A DNA stretch of 64,000 bases from FEN-1219 sp039933105 (GTDB taxonomy: Bacteria; Pseudomonadota; Gammaproteobacteria; Steroidobacterales; Rariloculaceae): positions 1 to 64,000 of the forward strand of contig JBDTOT010000009.1 in the NCBI GenBank assembly GCA_039933105.1. Reading direction: 5' to 3'. The translations under genes and the position numbers were made by a program. This document shows positions 35,383 through 44,374 of the stretch, piece by piece. Under the pieces are notes generated by a model, which ran no database searches, was not told where the DNA came from, and saw nothing but the letters and a program-made list of their open reading frames with translations. Position 1 is the stretch's first letter. The number at the start of each line of letters is the position of its first letter.

Positions 35383-35862
35383 ATGGGTTTCGCGCCGTCG
35401 TCGATGCAGCTGACCAGCCCCGCCTTCAAGCCGCTCGGCCGCATTCCGAAAAAACACACGGGCGAGGCCGAGGACGTGTCCCCGGCGCTCGAATGGACGG
35501 GCGCGCCCGCGGGAACTAAGGCCTACGCGCTCGTGTGCCACGATCCCGACGCTCCGCTCGTGACGCCGGTCATGTACGGCTTCGTACACTGGGTGCTGTA
35601 CAACATTCCCGGCAATGTTTCGAAGCTCGCGGAAGCGGACAAAGGCCATACGAGCGGCGTGAGCACTGTCGGCAAGGCTCAGTACAGCGGGCCGCTACCG
35701 CCAGAAGGCCATGGCGTCCATCACTACTATTTCTGGTTGCTCGCGCTGAAGTCAGACGCGAAGTTGCCGGGGGGGCTTTCGATGCACGATCTGTTCAAGG
35801 CCATCGAGCCAGACGTGCTCGGCATGAACCGCTTGATCGGCACGTACTCGCGGCCTAGCTAG
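35383..35862 (+). CDS. YbhB/YbcL family PEBP-like protein
   Basis: A 159-residue phosphatidylethanolamine-binding-protein fold: the ligand-pocket motifs are VSPALEWTGAP, CHDPDAPLV, FVHWVLYNIP and HHYYFWLLAL. No signal peptide. Related to eukaryotic Raf kinase inhibitor, but the bacterial function is unclear. Its TAG stop shares CTAG with the convergent alkB-like gene. Confidence 0.93.
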   Translation: MGFAPSSMQLTSPAFKPLGRIPKKHTGEAEDVSPALEWTGAPAGTKAYALVCHDPDAPLVTPVMYGFVHWVLYNIPGNVSKLAEADKGHTSGVSTVGKAQYSGPLPPEGHGVHHYYFWLLALKSDAKLPGGLSMHDLFKAIEPDVLGMNRLIGTYSRPS

Positions 35863-36494
35863 CGAGCGCGTCGTAGCGTCAGGTTGATGCGCTCGGCGCC
35901 GGCGAAGGGATGCTGGTCGGCTTTGAGCGTGGCCACACCGTGATACCGCAATCGCGCCGGTCCGCCCCATACGACGACGTCACCGTGCGTGAGATTCATG
36001 CGCAGCACGCGTTCGTTGCGCTTCGTTCCACCGAACAAGAACGTGGCCGGTACGCCGAGGGAGACCGAGACAATCGGCTGACTCATATCGCGTTCATTTT
36101 TGTCTTGATGAAGCGTGAGCCGCGCCCCCGGCGCGTAGCGATTTACTAGACAGGCGTCGGGCGTGAACCCGTCGAATCCGGCGGCGACGGCGGCGCGGCT
36201 GGCGAGATCCGCCAGCACCGGCGGCAACGCGGGCCAGACTAGCCCGCTATCCGGATCCGTGGACGTGTATCGATAGCCGCCTGCGTCCGATACCCATCCG
36301 AACGCGCCGCAGTTCGTCATTGCGACCGACATCTTGAAGCCGCCGGGCGTGGTCATCTGCCGAAACGGCGCCGCCGCGGACACGCTGCGCACGACGTCTG
36401 CGAGCGCCGCATCGAGCGGTGCGGCGAAACCGCGAAGCAGCGCGGCGCCGGGTGCGAGCGGCTCGACAGCGAAGTCGAAAAGAAGCTTGCTCAT
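35859..36494 (-). CDS. alkB: AlkB-type 2-oxoglutarate/Fe(II) dioxygenase (DNA/RNA alkylation repair)
   Basis: A 211-residue protein matching E. coli AlkB in length and motifs: TPGGFKMSVAMTNCGAFGWV, the iron site LHQDKNERD (His and Asp), VSLGVPATFLFGG, and RLRYHGV with the distal His, then GAERINLTLRR (the 2OG-binding Arg). It should demethylate 1-methyladenine and 3-methylcytosine oxidatively. Not in an ada operon here; regulation is not apparent. Confidence 0.93.
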   Translation of the reverse strand: MSKLLFDFAVEPLAPGAALLRGFAAPLDAALADVVRSVSAAAPFRQMTTPGGFKMSVAMTNCGAFGWVSDAGGYRYTSTDPDSGLVWPALPPVLADLASRAAVAAGFDGFTPDACLVNRYAPGARLTLHQDKNERDMSQPIVSVSLGVPATFLFGGTKRNERVLRMNLTHGDVVVWGGPARLRYHGVATLKADQHPFAGAERINLTLRRAR

Positions 36495-36534
36495 GGTGGC
36501 GGCGGCGCACTGCGCCGCCGCACATTAGCTAAAG

Positions 36535-38103
36535 CTATGCTTTCGGCAGCTGAGCCTCAGGCACCCACCAGCCGTGAATCTGCCCGACCGCACGCATCGG
36601 CAAATGCACCGTGGCTACCGGCCCGTCGTTCAGGTGCTCGGCGTCGAGGATCACGAGGTCGGCGCGGCCGCCTTCGGTGTTGCGCGTCGCAAGACCCATG
36701 AGGTATCCCGAGCCTTCCGGCGCAGTCGCGCTGCGCGGCGCGAAACAGCATTCCGCCAGGGACGACTCGGTGCCGGCGTTGAACAACGTGGCCTTGCGCG
36801 TCTGATGATCGAACCGCGCGTAGCACGCACCGCCGGTGCCCGGCTTCGCTTCCGGATCCGGACACGGCAGAAATCCGTAACGGTATGCGACGGTGTTGTA
36901 GCGATCGTCCTGGCGCGGCAGCGCGCCGACGTGCGGATACAGCTGCGCAATGTCGTACGCCGAAGGCCGCTTCTTCGACACGTCGACCGTGAGCCGCGTG
37001 ATGTGACTCGAGCCAGCGACCGGATCCCAGTGCGATCCATCGTGCATCGGCATGAACGGGAACGGGTTCGACATCGACATCTCGACGTCGACGAACAGCT
37101 TCTTGCCGTCGTCGAAGGTGCCCATGATGTGCGTGGCGCTACGCGTGGGCCCCTTGATGAACTGCACGTCCTTGCCGTCGCCGCCGCGACGAACGAAACC
37201 GAAGTACGTCGGCAGCGAGTTGTCCCACGACCAGTGCGGGCCGCCGCTGTCCATCTGCTTCTGGTCCATGGCCAACGGAATCACGTACAGCACGATGTGT
37301 TTCTCGGTGACGGCGAAGTCGTGCAGCATGCCGACGTACGGCACTTCGACTTTTGCGTTCCACACGAGCTTGCCTTGCGGCGTGAACTCGAAGATCGACA
37401 CGGTCTTGCTGCCGAAGCCTTCGGCCTCGTAGCCGAACGCCACCATGTTGCCGGTCAACGAGTCGAGCTTCGGATGCGCGGTAAACGTTTTGCTCGGCAG
37501 CTGGCCGTCGAACGTGTACGTCGGGACCTTGGTCTCGAGCGTCAGCAGATCCAGCGCGGCCGGCGGGCTATCTTCCTTCAGCGCGAGCAGATAGTTCCGG
37601 TGATTGATGATGTGCGTGTTCGCCGTACTGCGGCTCAACCCCTTCACGCTCGGATCGTCCATCGACGGATTCCGGTACATCGGGAATAGCTGGCGGCCCG
37701 CTTTGTCGTTCGCGAGGTAGCGCTCATTGCGCACCATGCGGCTCTTGTAGTCCACACGGCCGTTCTTGATGCGGAACATGCTGACGTGGCCTTCGCCGTC
37801 GAACGGGATGTCGCGCGGATGCAGCGGGTACTGCACATCCGGGCCGACGCGGTAGAACGCGCCATTCAAGTCCGAGGGGATCTTGCCGGTGATCTCGCAG
37901 TCGTGCACGTCCGCCTCGAGCCGATATAGCCGCGTGGGGCGACGCATCTCGGGCGGAATGGCGCCGCCCGCCGTAGTGCCGAGCTCGCGGCCTGCGGGCG
38001 GCTGCGCTTGCGCGCTCTGCGCGAGCATGCCGATTCCGGCCGCCGCGCCGATGGCGCCCGCAACGAAGGAACGACGATCGATCTCGGTTTTCTGGTCGGT
38101 CAT
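36535..38103 (-). CDS. Carotenoid oxygenase family protein (lignostilbene dioxygenase-like), Tat-exported
   Basis: A 522-residue protein from ATG 38103, preceded by AGGAG 8 nt upstream; GTG 38112 is an alternative. The N-terminus has a Tat-like signal (DRRSFVAGAIGAAAGIGML, ending AQAQ). The seven-bladed propeller has iron-ligand His in FTAHPKLD, MLHDFAV, RSATHIMGTFDDG and QIHGWW. The family cleaves C=C bonds of carotenoids or stilbenes. Export and the SnoaL-like neighbours downstream favour a lignin-derived or other exogenous aromatic substrate, but this is inference. Confidence 0.88.
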   Translation of the reverse strand: MTDQKTEIDRRSFVAGAIGAAAGIGMLAQSAQAQPPAGRELGTTAGGAIPPEMRRPTRLYRLEADVHDCEITGKIPSDLNGAFYRVGPDVQYPLHPRDIPFDGEGHVSMFRIKNGRVDYKSRMVRNERYLANDKAGRQLFPMYRNPSMDDPSVKGLSRSTANTHIINHRNYLLALKEDSPPAALDLLTLETKVPTYTFDGQLPSKTFTAHPKLDSLTGNMVAFGYEAEGFGSKTVSIFEFTPQGKLVWNAKVEVPYVGMLHDFAVTEKHIVLYVIPLAMDQKQMDSGGPHWSWDNSLPTYFGFVRRGGDGKDVQFIKGPTRSATHIMGTFDDGKKLFVDVEMSMSNPFPFMPMHDGSHWDPVAGSSHITRLTVDVSKKRPSAYDIAQLYPHVGALPRQDDRYNTVAYRYGFLPCPDPEAKPGTGGACYARFDHQTRKATLFNAGTESSLAECCFAPRSATAPEGSGYLMGLATRNTEGGRADLVILDAEHLNDGPVATVHLPMRAVGQIHGWWVPEAQLPKA

Positions 38104-38172
38104 GGCATTCACTCCTACGGCGCTGGGTTCGCGCCCGCCCCAAAAAGTGCCTTCACTATACTCCCGGCGCCA

Positions 38173-39564
38173 CTACTGCACTGCCGGCCATGAGACCGTT
38201 TTGCCCGTGACCGGATTGCCGTAATGAAACGGCGGCAGGAATGCCGACGGGTACATCTCGAACGGGTGTGACGGCGGCAGATCTGGCGGGTTGTCTTTAC
38301 TGATGCCAGGCGGCGGCCGTGGCTGCACGGTCTTCCAGCCGACCGCATACGGCACGAAGTAGGTGTTGAACACCTGGTCGCGCTTGATCTTCCACACGCC
38401 GCCTTCCTTCACGTAGTCGTTCTCGTACACGCCACCCATCCACTGAGCGTAGCGTTCGTACTGGCCCATGATGCTGAGCGCACGGGAGCGCATCTTCGCG
38501 CTCTGGCCATCCGGCGTCACATCGATCACGGGCTGGAACTGCATGTGATTGTGCTGCAAGCCAAACTGGCTGTCGGTAGCCTGGCCATACAGATTCAAGT
38601 TGCGCCGCACGCTTTTCGAGCCCGCATAGATTCCGCGCATGGCGATCTCGATCGTACCGGTCGGAGAGAACATGCCCGTGAGGTCGTCCCACTGCAGATG
38701 CGCCAGGTAGTAGCCATAGATCGAGTTCATGCGCTCGAGCTGACGCACGTCGTCGAGCAGACCAACGCGACGATCGAGCGCCTTGAGCCGAGCTTCGATT
38801 GCGCTCGCACTCTCCTCGCGCGTCGCACTGGCAACGTCGGCCTGCGGCGCCGGCTTGCCTGTCACAGGATTGTCGTAGTGGAACGGCACGTCGAACGCTG
38901 CCGGAAACGTTTCGTACGCGATGCTCGGCGGTCGATCCGGCGGCAAGTCGGCCATGGGGCCTGCATTCGGAATCGCTGTTTTGGCCCAGCCTTCTTCGTA
39001 CGGCGTGTACATCGTCGTGAAGAGATGCAGGCGCTGGATCTTCCAGACTCCGTTGTCCTTCACGTACTCGTTCTCGAACACACCGAGACCCCAGCGCGCG
39101 TACTCGTTGTGCTGCGCCTCTTGCGCGAACATGTGCCAGCGCGCCTTGGCCGTGCGGCCGTCGGCGGCCACATGGATCACGGGCTGCAGCTGCATCTGAT
39201 CGAAAAGACGGCCCGCTTGCGGCAGCTCCGGGCCATTCGTGCGCAAGAACGCGAGCACGCGCTCGCGGCCTACGTACACGCCACGGCCACCCACTTCGAT
39301 CGTGCCATCGGCCGCGAAGAGATCCGCCGCCTGGCTCCAGAGTTGCTTGTCAGTGTAGAAGCCGTAGACGCGCTGCAGCTTCTTGACGGTGTCCTGGTCC
39401 TCGAGCAACGCGGTCTCGCGCTCGAGCGCTCTCACGCGGGCCGCCAGCGCCGCGAGCTCGGAAGAATCTCGCGACTGTGCGCGTGGCGCATGGCTGGCAA
39501 AGAACACGATCAACGCAACGCCACCGGCGAGACCCATCCACAAGGCGCGAGCTGTGTTACGCAT
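38173..39564 (-). CDS. Tandem SnoaL-like (NTF2-fold) exported protein
   Basis: A 463-residue protein from ATG 39564. After a signal/anchor (about 8-30) it has two similar SnoaL_4-like domains, about 50-235 and 260-450. The paired motifs LQRVYGFYTDKQLW / MNSIYGYYLAHLQWD, and IEVGGRGVYVG / IEIAMRGIYAG, show an internal duplication. Each is preceded by a short coiled coil. NTF2-fold proteins include polyketide cyclases and hydroxysteroid isomerases. Eight nt after the single-domain gene, so a duplicated pair. Confidence 0.85.
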   Translation of the reverse strand: MRNTARALWMGLAGGVALIVFFASHAPRAQSRDSSELAALAARVRALERETALLEDQDTVKKLQRVYGFYTDKQLWSQAADLFAADGTIEVGGRGVYVGRERVLAFLRTNGPELPQAGRLFDQMQLQPVIHVAADGRTAKARWHMFAQEAQHNEYARWGLGVFENEYVKDNGVWKIQRLHLFTTMYTPYEEGWAKTAIPNAGPMADLPPDRPPSIAYETFPAAFDVPFHYDNPVTGKPAPQADVASATREESASAIEARLKALDRRVGLLDDVRQLERMNSIYGYYLAHLQWDDLTGMFSPTGTIEIAMRGIYAGSKSVRRNLNLYGQATDSQFGLQHNHMQFQPVIDVTPDGQSAKMRSRALSIMGQYERYAQWMGGVYENDYVKEGGVWKIKRDQVFNTYFVPYAVGWKTVQPRPPPGISKDNPPDLPPSHPFEMYPSAFLPPFHYGNPVTGKTVSWPAVQ

Positions 39565-39572
39565 GAGGCCGC

Positions 39573-40289
39573 CTATTCGCTCGCGACGTATTTGGACACG
39601 GGGTTCGGGAAGCTGAACGGCGGCACATACGTGTCCGGCCACGTCTTGTAGTCGACCGACGACGGCCGGTCCGGCGGTAACGTAGACGACACACGCTTGC
39701 CGAGCGTGGGGTCCGGCTGGTTCTGCCAGCCCCCCGCGTACGGAGCGAATAGCGCCTGGTACCAGTGCAGCGTCTTGATCTTCCAGACGCCCGCTTCCTT
39801 CACGTACTCGTTCTCATAAGGGCCCTCGCCCCAGAACGCGTCGCCGCCCTGCTTGCCGTTGAGCACGATGCCACGCCAGCGCGCCTTCGCCGTGCGGCCA
39901 TCGGTCGCAACGGAGATGACGGGCATGACTTGCAAATGCTCGTCGAGCACGCCGGCCGCGAGCCCCTCACGGCCGCCGCCGAGCGCATACAGGTACTCGC
40001 GCACGCGGGGTTTACCCACGTACACACCGTCGAGCGCGACCTCGATCGTGCCGTCGTCGGCGAAAAGGTTCGCCACTTCGTCCCACAACCCGCGATCGAG
40101 GTAGTAGCCGTACGCGCCCTGCAGCCGCTCGAGCGCGTCCACGTCCTGAAGCAGCGTCTTGCGGTGCTCGAGCGCGGCAACGTGGGCACGCAACGGAACC
40201 AATTCGGAATCCGCGGCGGGCCGGCTGCACCCCGCGGCGACGACCGCAATCCCGAGCATGCCAAGTGTTGCTGTACGCGTGACGAGCAT
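39573..40289 (-). CDS. SnoaL-like (NTF2-fold) lipoprotein
   Basis: A 238-residue protein with a lipobox (VVAAGC) and one SnoaL_4-like domain: LQGAYGYYLDRGLWDEVANLF, IEVALDGVYVGK and AKARWRGIVL. It is clearly related to each half of the next protein (38173-39564) and lies directly upstream of it. Its role may be isomerisation or cyclisation of a product made by, or fed to, the carotenoid oxygenase further downstream. Envelope-located. Confidence 0.85.
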   Translation of the reverse strand: MLVTRTATLGMLGIAVVAAGCSRPAADSELVPLRAHVAALEHRKTLLQDVDALERLQGAYGYYLDRGLWDEVANLFADDGTIEVALDGVYVGKPRVREYLYALGGGREGLAAGVLDEHLQVMPVISVATDGRTAKARWRGIVLNGKQGGDAFWGEGPYENEYVKEAGVWKIKTLHWYQALFAPYAGGWQNQPDPTLGKRVSSTLPPDRPSSVDYKTWPDTYVPPFSFPNPVSKYVASE

Positions 40290-40375
40290 CGTGTCCCCCT
40301 ACCTCGTGAGCCACGGGTTCTGCGGCTGCGCCCTCAAGCAATTCTCCGCCGCGAAACGCGCGGTTGCAATCGCCG

Positions 40376-40993
40376 TTAGTGAGCGTCGACGAATGCACGC
40401 GCCTCGCCTGCCATCTCGGCGAACACGCTGCCTTTGTCGCCTCGCTCGCGTTGCAGCACGCGATAGCCGTGATCGGCGGAATCGAGCCAATGCAGTTTCG
40501 CCGTGGGCAATGCCTGCACGACGTGCTCGAGCAGCGCCGGTGTCGCAAGGGCGTCGCGAGTGCCCGACAAGAACAGCATGGGCAGACGAATGTTTTCCAA
40601 GTGACGCGCGCGCTCCACGCCCGGCTTGCCGGCGACGTGCAACGGAAACGAACAGAACACCAGCCCTACCGGCGCGATTCCTTCCGTCAGTACGGCATGC
40701 GATGCCATGCGGCCGCCAAACGAATGTCCGCCAATCCACAGCGGCAAGCGCGTGCGCTCGCCCGCGCTGCGAAATGCGGCAGCAATTCTTGCCGTGGCAA
40801 CCGCGGGTGGATCGACTCGCTTGCGCCCTGCTTCCATGAACGGGAAGTCGAAGCGCAACGTCGCGATGCCGCATAGCGCGAACGCGTCGGCGATCGCCTG
40901 CATGTTGCGGTGCCGCATTCCGGCGCCTGCACCGTGCGCGAGCACGAGCGCGGCCATCGCGTCGTCGGGACACTGCCAGATCTCGTGTACCAT
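40376..40993 (-). CDS. Small alpha/beta hydrolase (KANL3/Tex30-like)
   Basis: A 205-residue hydrolase from ATG 40993. Motifs are ALVLAHGAGAGMRH (oxyanion loop), WIGGHSFGGRMASHAV (Ser nucleophile in GHSFGG), LFLSGTRDALAT (Asp) and DSADHGYRV (His). It matches the compact Tex30/KANL3-like family of unclear substrate. Divergent from the amidotransferase gene, 30 bp apart. Confidence 0.9.
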   Translation of the reverse strand: MVHEIWQCPDDAMAALVLAHGAGAGMRHRNMQAIADAFALCGIATLRFDFPFMEAGRKRVDPPAVATARIAAAFRSAGERTRLPLWIGGHSFGGRMASHAVLTEGIAPVGLVFCSFPLHVAGKPGVERARHLENIRLPMLFLSGTRDALATPALLEHVVQALPTAKLHWLDSADHGYRVLQRERGDKGSVFAEMAGEARAFVDAH

Positions 40994-41023
40994 CGAATCT
41001 CTCCTCGAAAGAGCATACACGCC

Positions 41024-41722
41024 GTGCCGCAAACGCTCGCGATTCGCCACGTGCCGTTCGAGGATCTCGGCTTGCTCGGCCCGTTGCTCGCAGAACGCAA
41101 GCACACGATCCGGTACGTCGAGGCCCCGACAGCGGACTTGAGCGAGATCGACGCTCTCGCGCCGGACCTGCTCGTCGTGCTCGGCGGACCGATCGGCGTC
41201 TATGAAAACGATCGCTATCCGTTCATCGACACGGAGATCGCGCTACTTCAGCGGCGGCTCGCGGCCAACAAGCCCACGCTCGGCATCTGTCTCGGCAGCC
41301 AGTTGATGGCGAGAGCCCTCGGCGCGCGCGTGTACGCGTCCGGTGTGAAGGAAATTGGCTGGGCGCCGTTGGAGTTCACTAGCGATGGAGCCTCGTCCTG
41401 TCTCCGGCATCTCGCCACGCCGGTATTGCACTGGCACGGCGACACCTTCGACCTTCCGGCGGGCGCCGTGCGTCTCGCCTCCACGCCGGCGTGCCGCAAC
41501 CAGGCATTCAGCGCTGGCCGTCACGCCCTCGCGCTGCAGTTCCACGCGGAGGCGTGCGGTCAGTCGCTCGAAGCCTGGTTCGTGGGTCACGCGTGCGAGA
41601 TTGCGGGCACGCCCGCCATCAGCGTGCCTCAGTTGCGTGCCGACACCCAGCGCTTCAGCCCGGCGCTCGAGCAGCGCGGTCGGGCGTGTTTCGACGACTG
41701 GCTCTCAGCACTCAGCCTGTGA
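41024..41722 (+). CDS. Class I glutamine amidotransferase
   Basis: A 232-residue protein from GTG 41024. The catalytic triad is visible: TLGICLGSQLMARAL (Cys), LQFHAEA (His) and a following Glu/Asp region; LVVLGGPIGVYE is the oxyanion strand. Stand-alone GATases of this type (YfeJ-like, 'glutamine amidotransferase' COG0518) are GMP-synthase-related but lack a synthetase domain; the acceptor is unknown. Confidence 0.88.
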   Translation: MPQTLAIRHVPFEDLGLLGPLLAERKHTIRYVEAPTADLSEIDALAPDLLVVLGGPIGVYENDRYPFIDTEIALLQRRLAANKPTLGICLGSQLMARALGARVYASGVKEIGWAPLEFTSDGASSCLRHLATPVLHWHGDTFDLPAGAVRLASTPACRNQAFSAGRHALALQFHAEACGQSLEAWFVGHACEIAGTPAISVPQLRADTQRFSPALEQRGRACFDDWLSALSL

Positions 41723-41840
41723 AGGCTGCGGTCGGCGGCCCCGAGTGCGAACCGCATCACGAACGCGACGCACCTTTTGCGGGCAGACCTTGTGGCATGT
41801 GTAAGCTTAGAGGCTGCAATTACTGGGGAGAGTGGTAGGC

Positions 41841-43070
41841 GTGCGGATCTCGCAGGAGTCGGCAATCGTCGAGGCCACCCTGATCGACGACGAGACCCAG
41901 AACGCCATCCAGCGTCTGCGGTTTATCGCGCCCGTCGAACTGCGGTTCCGCGCCTGGCATCTCGCTCGCAACCTGCCGCGCACGCGCGCCTCCACGGCCA
42001 TCTACCTCGGTCTGATCGTGGTGATGACCGCCATCAACATGCTGGGCGCCATGACGCCGTTCTCCGAATCGGCCCTACAACCCATCTATGTCCTTCGCAT
42101 CGGCGTCGCGTGCCCGGCGCTCGCGCTGATTCTTGCGGCGACGTTCTTGGAGCCGTGGCAACGCTATTTCCAGCAGATCGCCGCGACATCGATCATCGTC
42201 CATGGCGTCAGCGTGATGTGGATAAGTGCGATCGCCGCCGCGTCCGGCAATCCCCTGTTCCAGATGGGCGACGTGCTCGTGATCGTCTACGCAACGCTGT
42301 TCCTGGGCCTGCTATTTCGCGGCGTCGTGATCGCCGCGGTGGGGCTCATGGTGGCTTTCTTGAGCGCCGGCACTTTCCTCGGAGTGCCGACGGCTGACCT
42401 CGAGTTTGCGGCTGCCGTGCTGTTTGCCACTGGTTTGATGGCCGTTCTGTCGGCCCTGCGCGTGGAGCGGTTACTGCGAGCGAACTTCATCGAGACTCAA
42501 ATTCTGAACAACATCGCCGAACGCGACGGGTTGAGCGGGCTGTACAACCGCCGAATGTTCGACACGCTTGCGAACCGGCTGTGGCAGCAGGCGCGGCGTG
42601 ACCTAGAGCCGCTGCAAGTGATCCTGGTCGATATCGATCACTTCAAATTGTTCAACGACCACTACGGCCACCAAGCGGGCGATCACTGCATTCGCCAAGT
42701 CGCAACGATCATCGCGCGCGCGGCGAAGCGGCCGCTCGATTTCTGCGCCCGCTATGGCGGCGAAGAATTCGCGCTCGTCCTGTACGCCCCATCCGGAACG
42801 GAGCCGGCAGCTCTGGCGGATCAGATCCGCCGCGAGACGCTAACGCTCGGCATTCCGCATTCGCACTCTGCGGCTGCGCAGGTTGTGACCGTGAGCGTTG
42901 GCTCGGCCATCGCACCACCAGGAAGCAAACGCAGTCTCGCCGGTTTGATCCAAGCGGCGGACGAAGCGCTGTACCGCGCCAAGCAGTCAGGGCGCAACCG
43001 CGTATTGCACGTCGATGCCGGCGACTCCGATACGCCGACGGGCGCGTTCAAGGTCGTCGCCGTCAAGTAG
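41841..43070 (+). CDS. Membrane-bound diguanylate cyclase (GGDEF)
   Basis: A 409-residue protein. GTG 41841 sits 10 nt after GGGGAGAG; GTG 41832 is also possible. Five or six membrane helices span about 55-205, then a GGDEF domain (about 235-395) with the intact active motif RYGGEEFALVL, the metal motif LVDIDHFKLFNDHYGH and DEALYRAKQSGRN. An upstream RxxD I-site is not clear. It makes cyclic di-GMP; the membrane part is the likely sensor. Unlike the two other GGDEF/HD-GYP relatives in this window, it appears catalytically competent. Confidence 0.92.
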   Translation: MRISQESAIVEATLIDDETQNAIQRLRFIAPVELRFRAWHLARNLPRTRASTAIYLGLIVVMTAINMLGAMTPFSESALQPIYVLRIGVACPALALILAATFLEPWQRYFQQIAATSIIVHGVSVMWISAIAAASGNPLFQMGDVLVIVYATLFLGLLFRGVVIAAVGLMVAFLSAGTFLGVPTADLEFAAAVLFATGLMAVLSALRVERLLRANFIETQILNNIAERDGLSGLYNRRMFDTLANRLWQQARRDLEPLQVILVDIDHFKLFNDHYGHQAGDHCIRQVATIIARAAKRPLDFCARYGGEEFALVLYAPSGTEPAALADQIRRETLTLGIPHSHSAAAQVVTVSVGSAIAPPGSKRSLAGLIQAADEALYRAKQSGRNRVLHVDAGDSDTPTGAFKVVAVK

Positions 43071-43141
43071 CGCCGCGCAGCGCCATTCGGCCCAATGCTA
43101 TAGTCGCCGCTGCAATCACCGCACCGGGGCAAAGAAGACTA

Positions 43142-43252
43142 ATGAGTAGGGTTGAAGCGGTGCTGGAATCGCTGGTGTTCCGCAGCCGATGGCTGTTGGC
43201 GCCGTTCTTCGTCGGCCTGATCCTCACCGACAGCAAGGGCGGCGGCCACTGA
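43142..43252 (+). pseudogene. Truncated YqhA-like membrane-protein gene
   Basis: A 36-codon frame, ATG to TGA. The start (VLESLVFRSRWLLAPFFVGL) matches the first membrane helix of the YqhA/UPF0114 family (normally about 160-180 residues), but then jumps to ILTDSKGGGH and stops. The middle and end of the protein are missing. It is probably a deletion remnant; a stable small protein cannot be excluded. Confidence 0.55.
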
Positions 43253-43274
43253 CGCCCTCGTCAGGAGATCACGA

Positions 43275-43668
43275 GTGAAACTCTATTACTCTCGCGGCGC
43301 TTGCTCGCTGACGCCGCACATCCTGCTGCACGAGACGGGCCTGCCGTTCACGCTCGAGCGCATGGACTCGGCCACGCATCGGACCGAGCATAAACGTCGA
43401 CTACTACACGATCAATCCGAAAGGCTACGTGCCATTGCTCGAACTCGACAAGGGCGAGCGCCTGACCGAAGGCCCCGTGATCTGCCAGTACATCTGCGAT
43501 GTTGCACGCAGAACGGCCGCCGACGCGTACCTGTTCAACGTCACGCGCTGGGCCAGGCTAGTGAAGCTGGACCTCAACGACCTAAAAAACGTTACCGCGT
43601 ACGTGGAGCGCGTACTCGCGCGACCCGCAGTGCTCGCGGCTTACAAGGCCGAGGGACTTCGCACCTAA
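43275..43668 (+). pseudogene. Decayed glutathione S-transferase gene
   Basis: The start (MKLYYSRGACSLTPHILLHE) is a beta-class GST N-terminus with the CSL active-site Cys. An extra A in an AAA run (43392-43394) shifts the frame; in the corrected frame it continues NVDYYTINPKGYVPLLELD and LTEGPVICQYICD. Then about 80 residues are missing, and the C-terminus resumes (ADAYLFNVTRWARLVKLDL and ARPAVLAAYKAEGL). A frameshift plus an internal deletion make it non-functional. Confidence 0.88.
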
Positions 43669-43705
43669 AGTGACCCGTTCTGCGACGCAGTTCACATATG
43701 GGAAG

Positions 43706-43751
43706 CTTTGTGATGCAAAGTACTTGACAGCGACCGTAGCGCGGTTATTTT
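43706..43751 (+). promoter_or_regulatory. Sigma70-type promoter with adjacent operator-like inverted repeat
   Basis: TTGACA (43724-43729), 16-nt spacer, TATTTT (43746-43751), 11 nt before the ATG at 43763. Directly upstream is CTTTG-TGATG-CAAAG (43706-43720), a symmetric 5+5+5 site. The winged-helix regulator encoded two genes on is the natural candidate to bind it. Confidence 0.75.
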
Positions 43752-43762
43752 AGGTAGCCACG

Positions 43763-44374
43763 ATGAGCGCAAACCCAAACCGTCCTCGCGAAGCAGGTCC
43801 CACGCCGATCGACTCGGGTGCTGTCGAGAACCTGCAATACATTCGTCGTACGATAGAGGCGGCACACACCTTCACCACCGTGCCAGGCAAAGGCTGCATC
43901 GCGATGGGCATCACAGCCCTCGTGGCCGTAGCAGCCGAGTCCTATCCGCCGTTAGCGCCGCACTGGCTCGCCGTGTGGGTAGGCGCAGCGGCCGTTGCTT
44001 GCGCCCTCGCCTTGTACTTCATGGAGCAGAAAGCTCATGCGCAGGGACTGAGCCTGCGACGCGCCGTGGCGCGGCGGTTCTTCATGACCCTGGCGCCGGC
44101 TTTCTTGTCCGGCGCAATCCTTACCGCGGCGCTCGTTGGCCGCGTCGATCGCGACTTGATCACCGGGGCCTGGCTGCTGTTGTACGGCACCGGTCTCACC
44201 GCCTGCGGACTATTCGCCGTTCCGGCGGTATTCACTGCCGGCGTGGCGTTCATGGCACTCGGCACGGCTACCCTTTGGTTGCCGCTAGGCTCGGCTCACG
44301 TCGTGCTCGCACTCGGGTTCGGCGGCATTCATCTCGCGCTCGGCGCCGCTATTCTGAGGCGTCACGGTGGCTAA
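43763..44374 (+). CDS. Hypothetical integral membrane protein
   Basis: A 203-residue protein. A soluble stretch of about 40 residues (VENLQYIRRTIEAAHTFTTV) is followed by about six hydrophobic segments. No family recognised with certainty; such proteins are found immediately upstream of small winged-helix regulators of the kind encoded next. The last 8 nt overlap the regulator gene, so they are translationally coupled. First gene behind the promoter at 43724-43751. Confidence 0.8.
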   Translation: MSANPNRPREAGPTPIDSGAVENLQYIRRTIEAAHTFTTVPGKGCIAMGITALVAVAAESYPPLAPHWLAVWVGAAAVACALALYFMEQKAHAQGLSLRRAVARRFFMTLAPAFLSGAILTAALVGRVDRDLITGAWLLLYGTGLTACGLFAVPAVFTAGVAFMALGTATLWLPLGSAHVVLALGFGGIHLALGAAILRRHGG

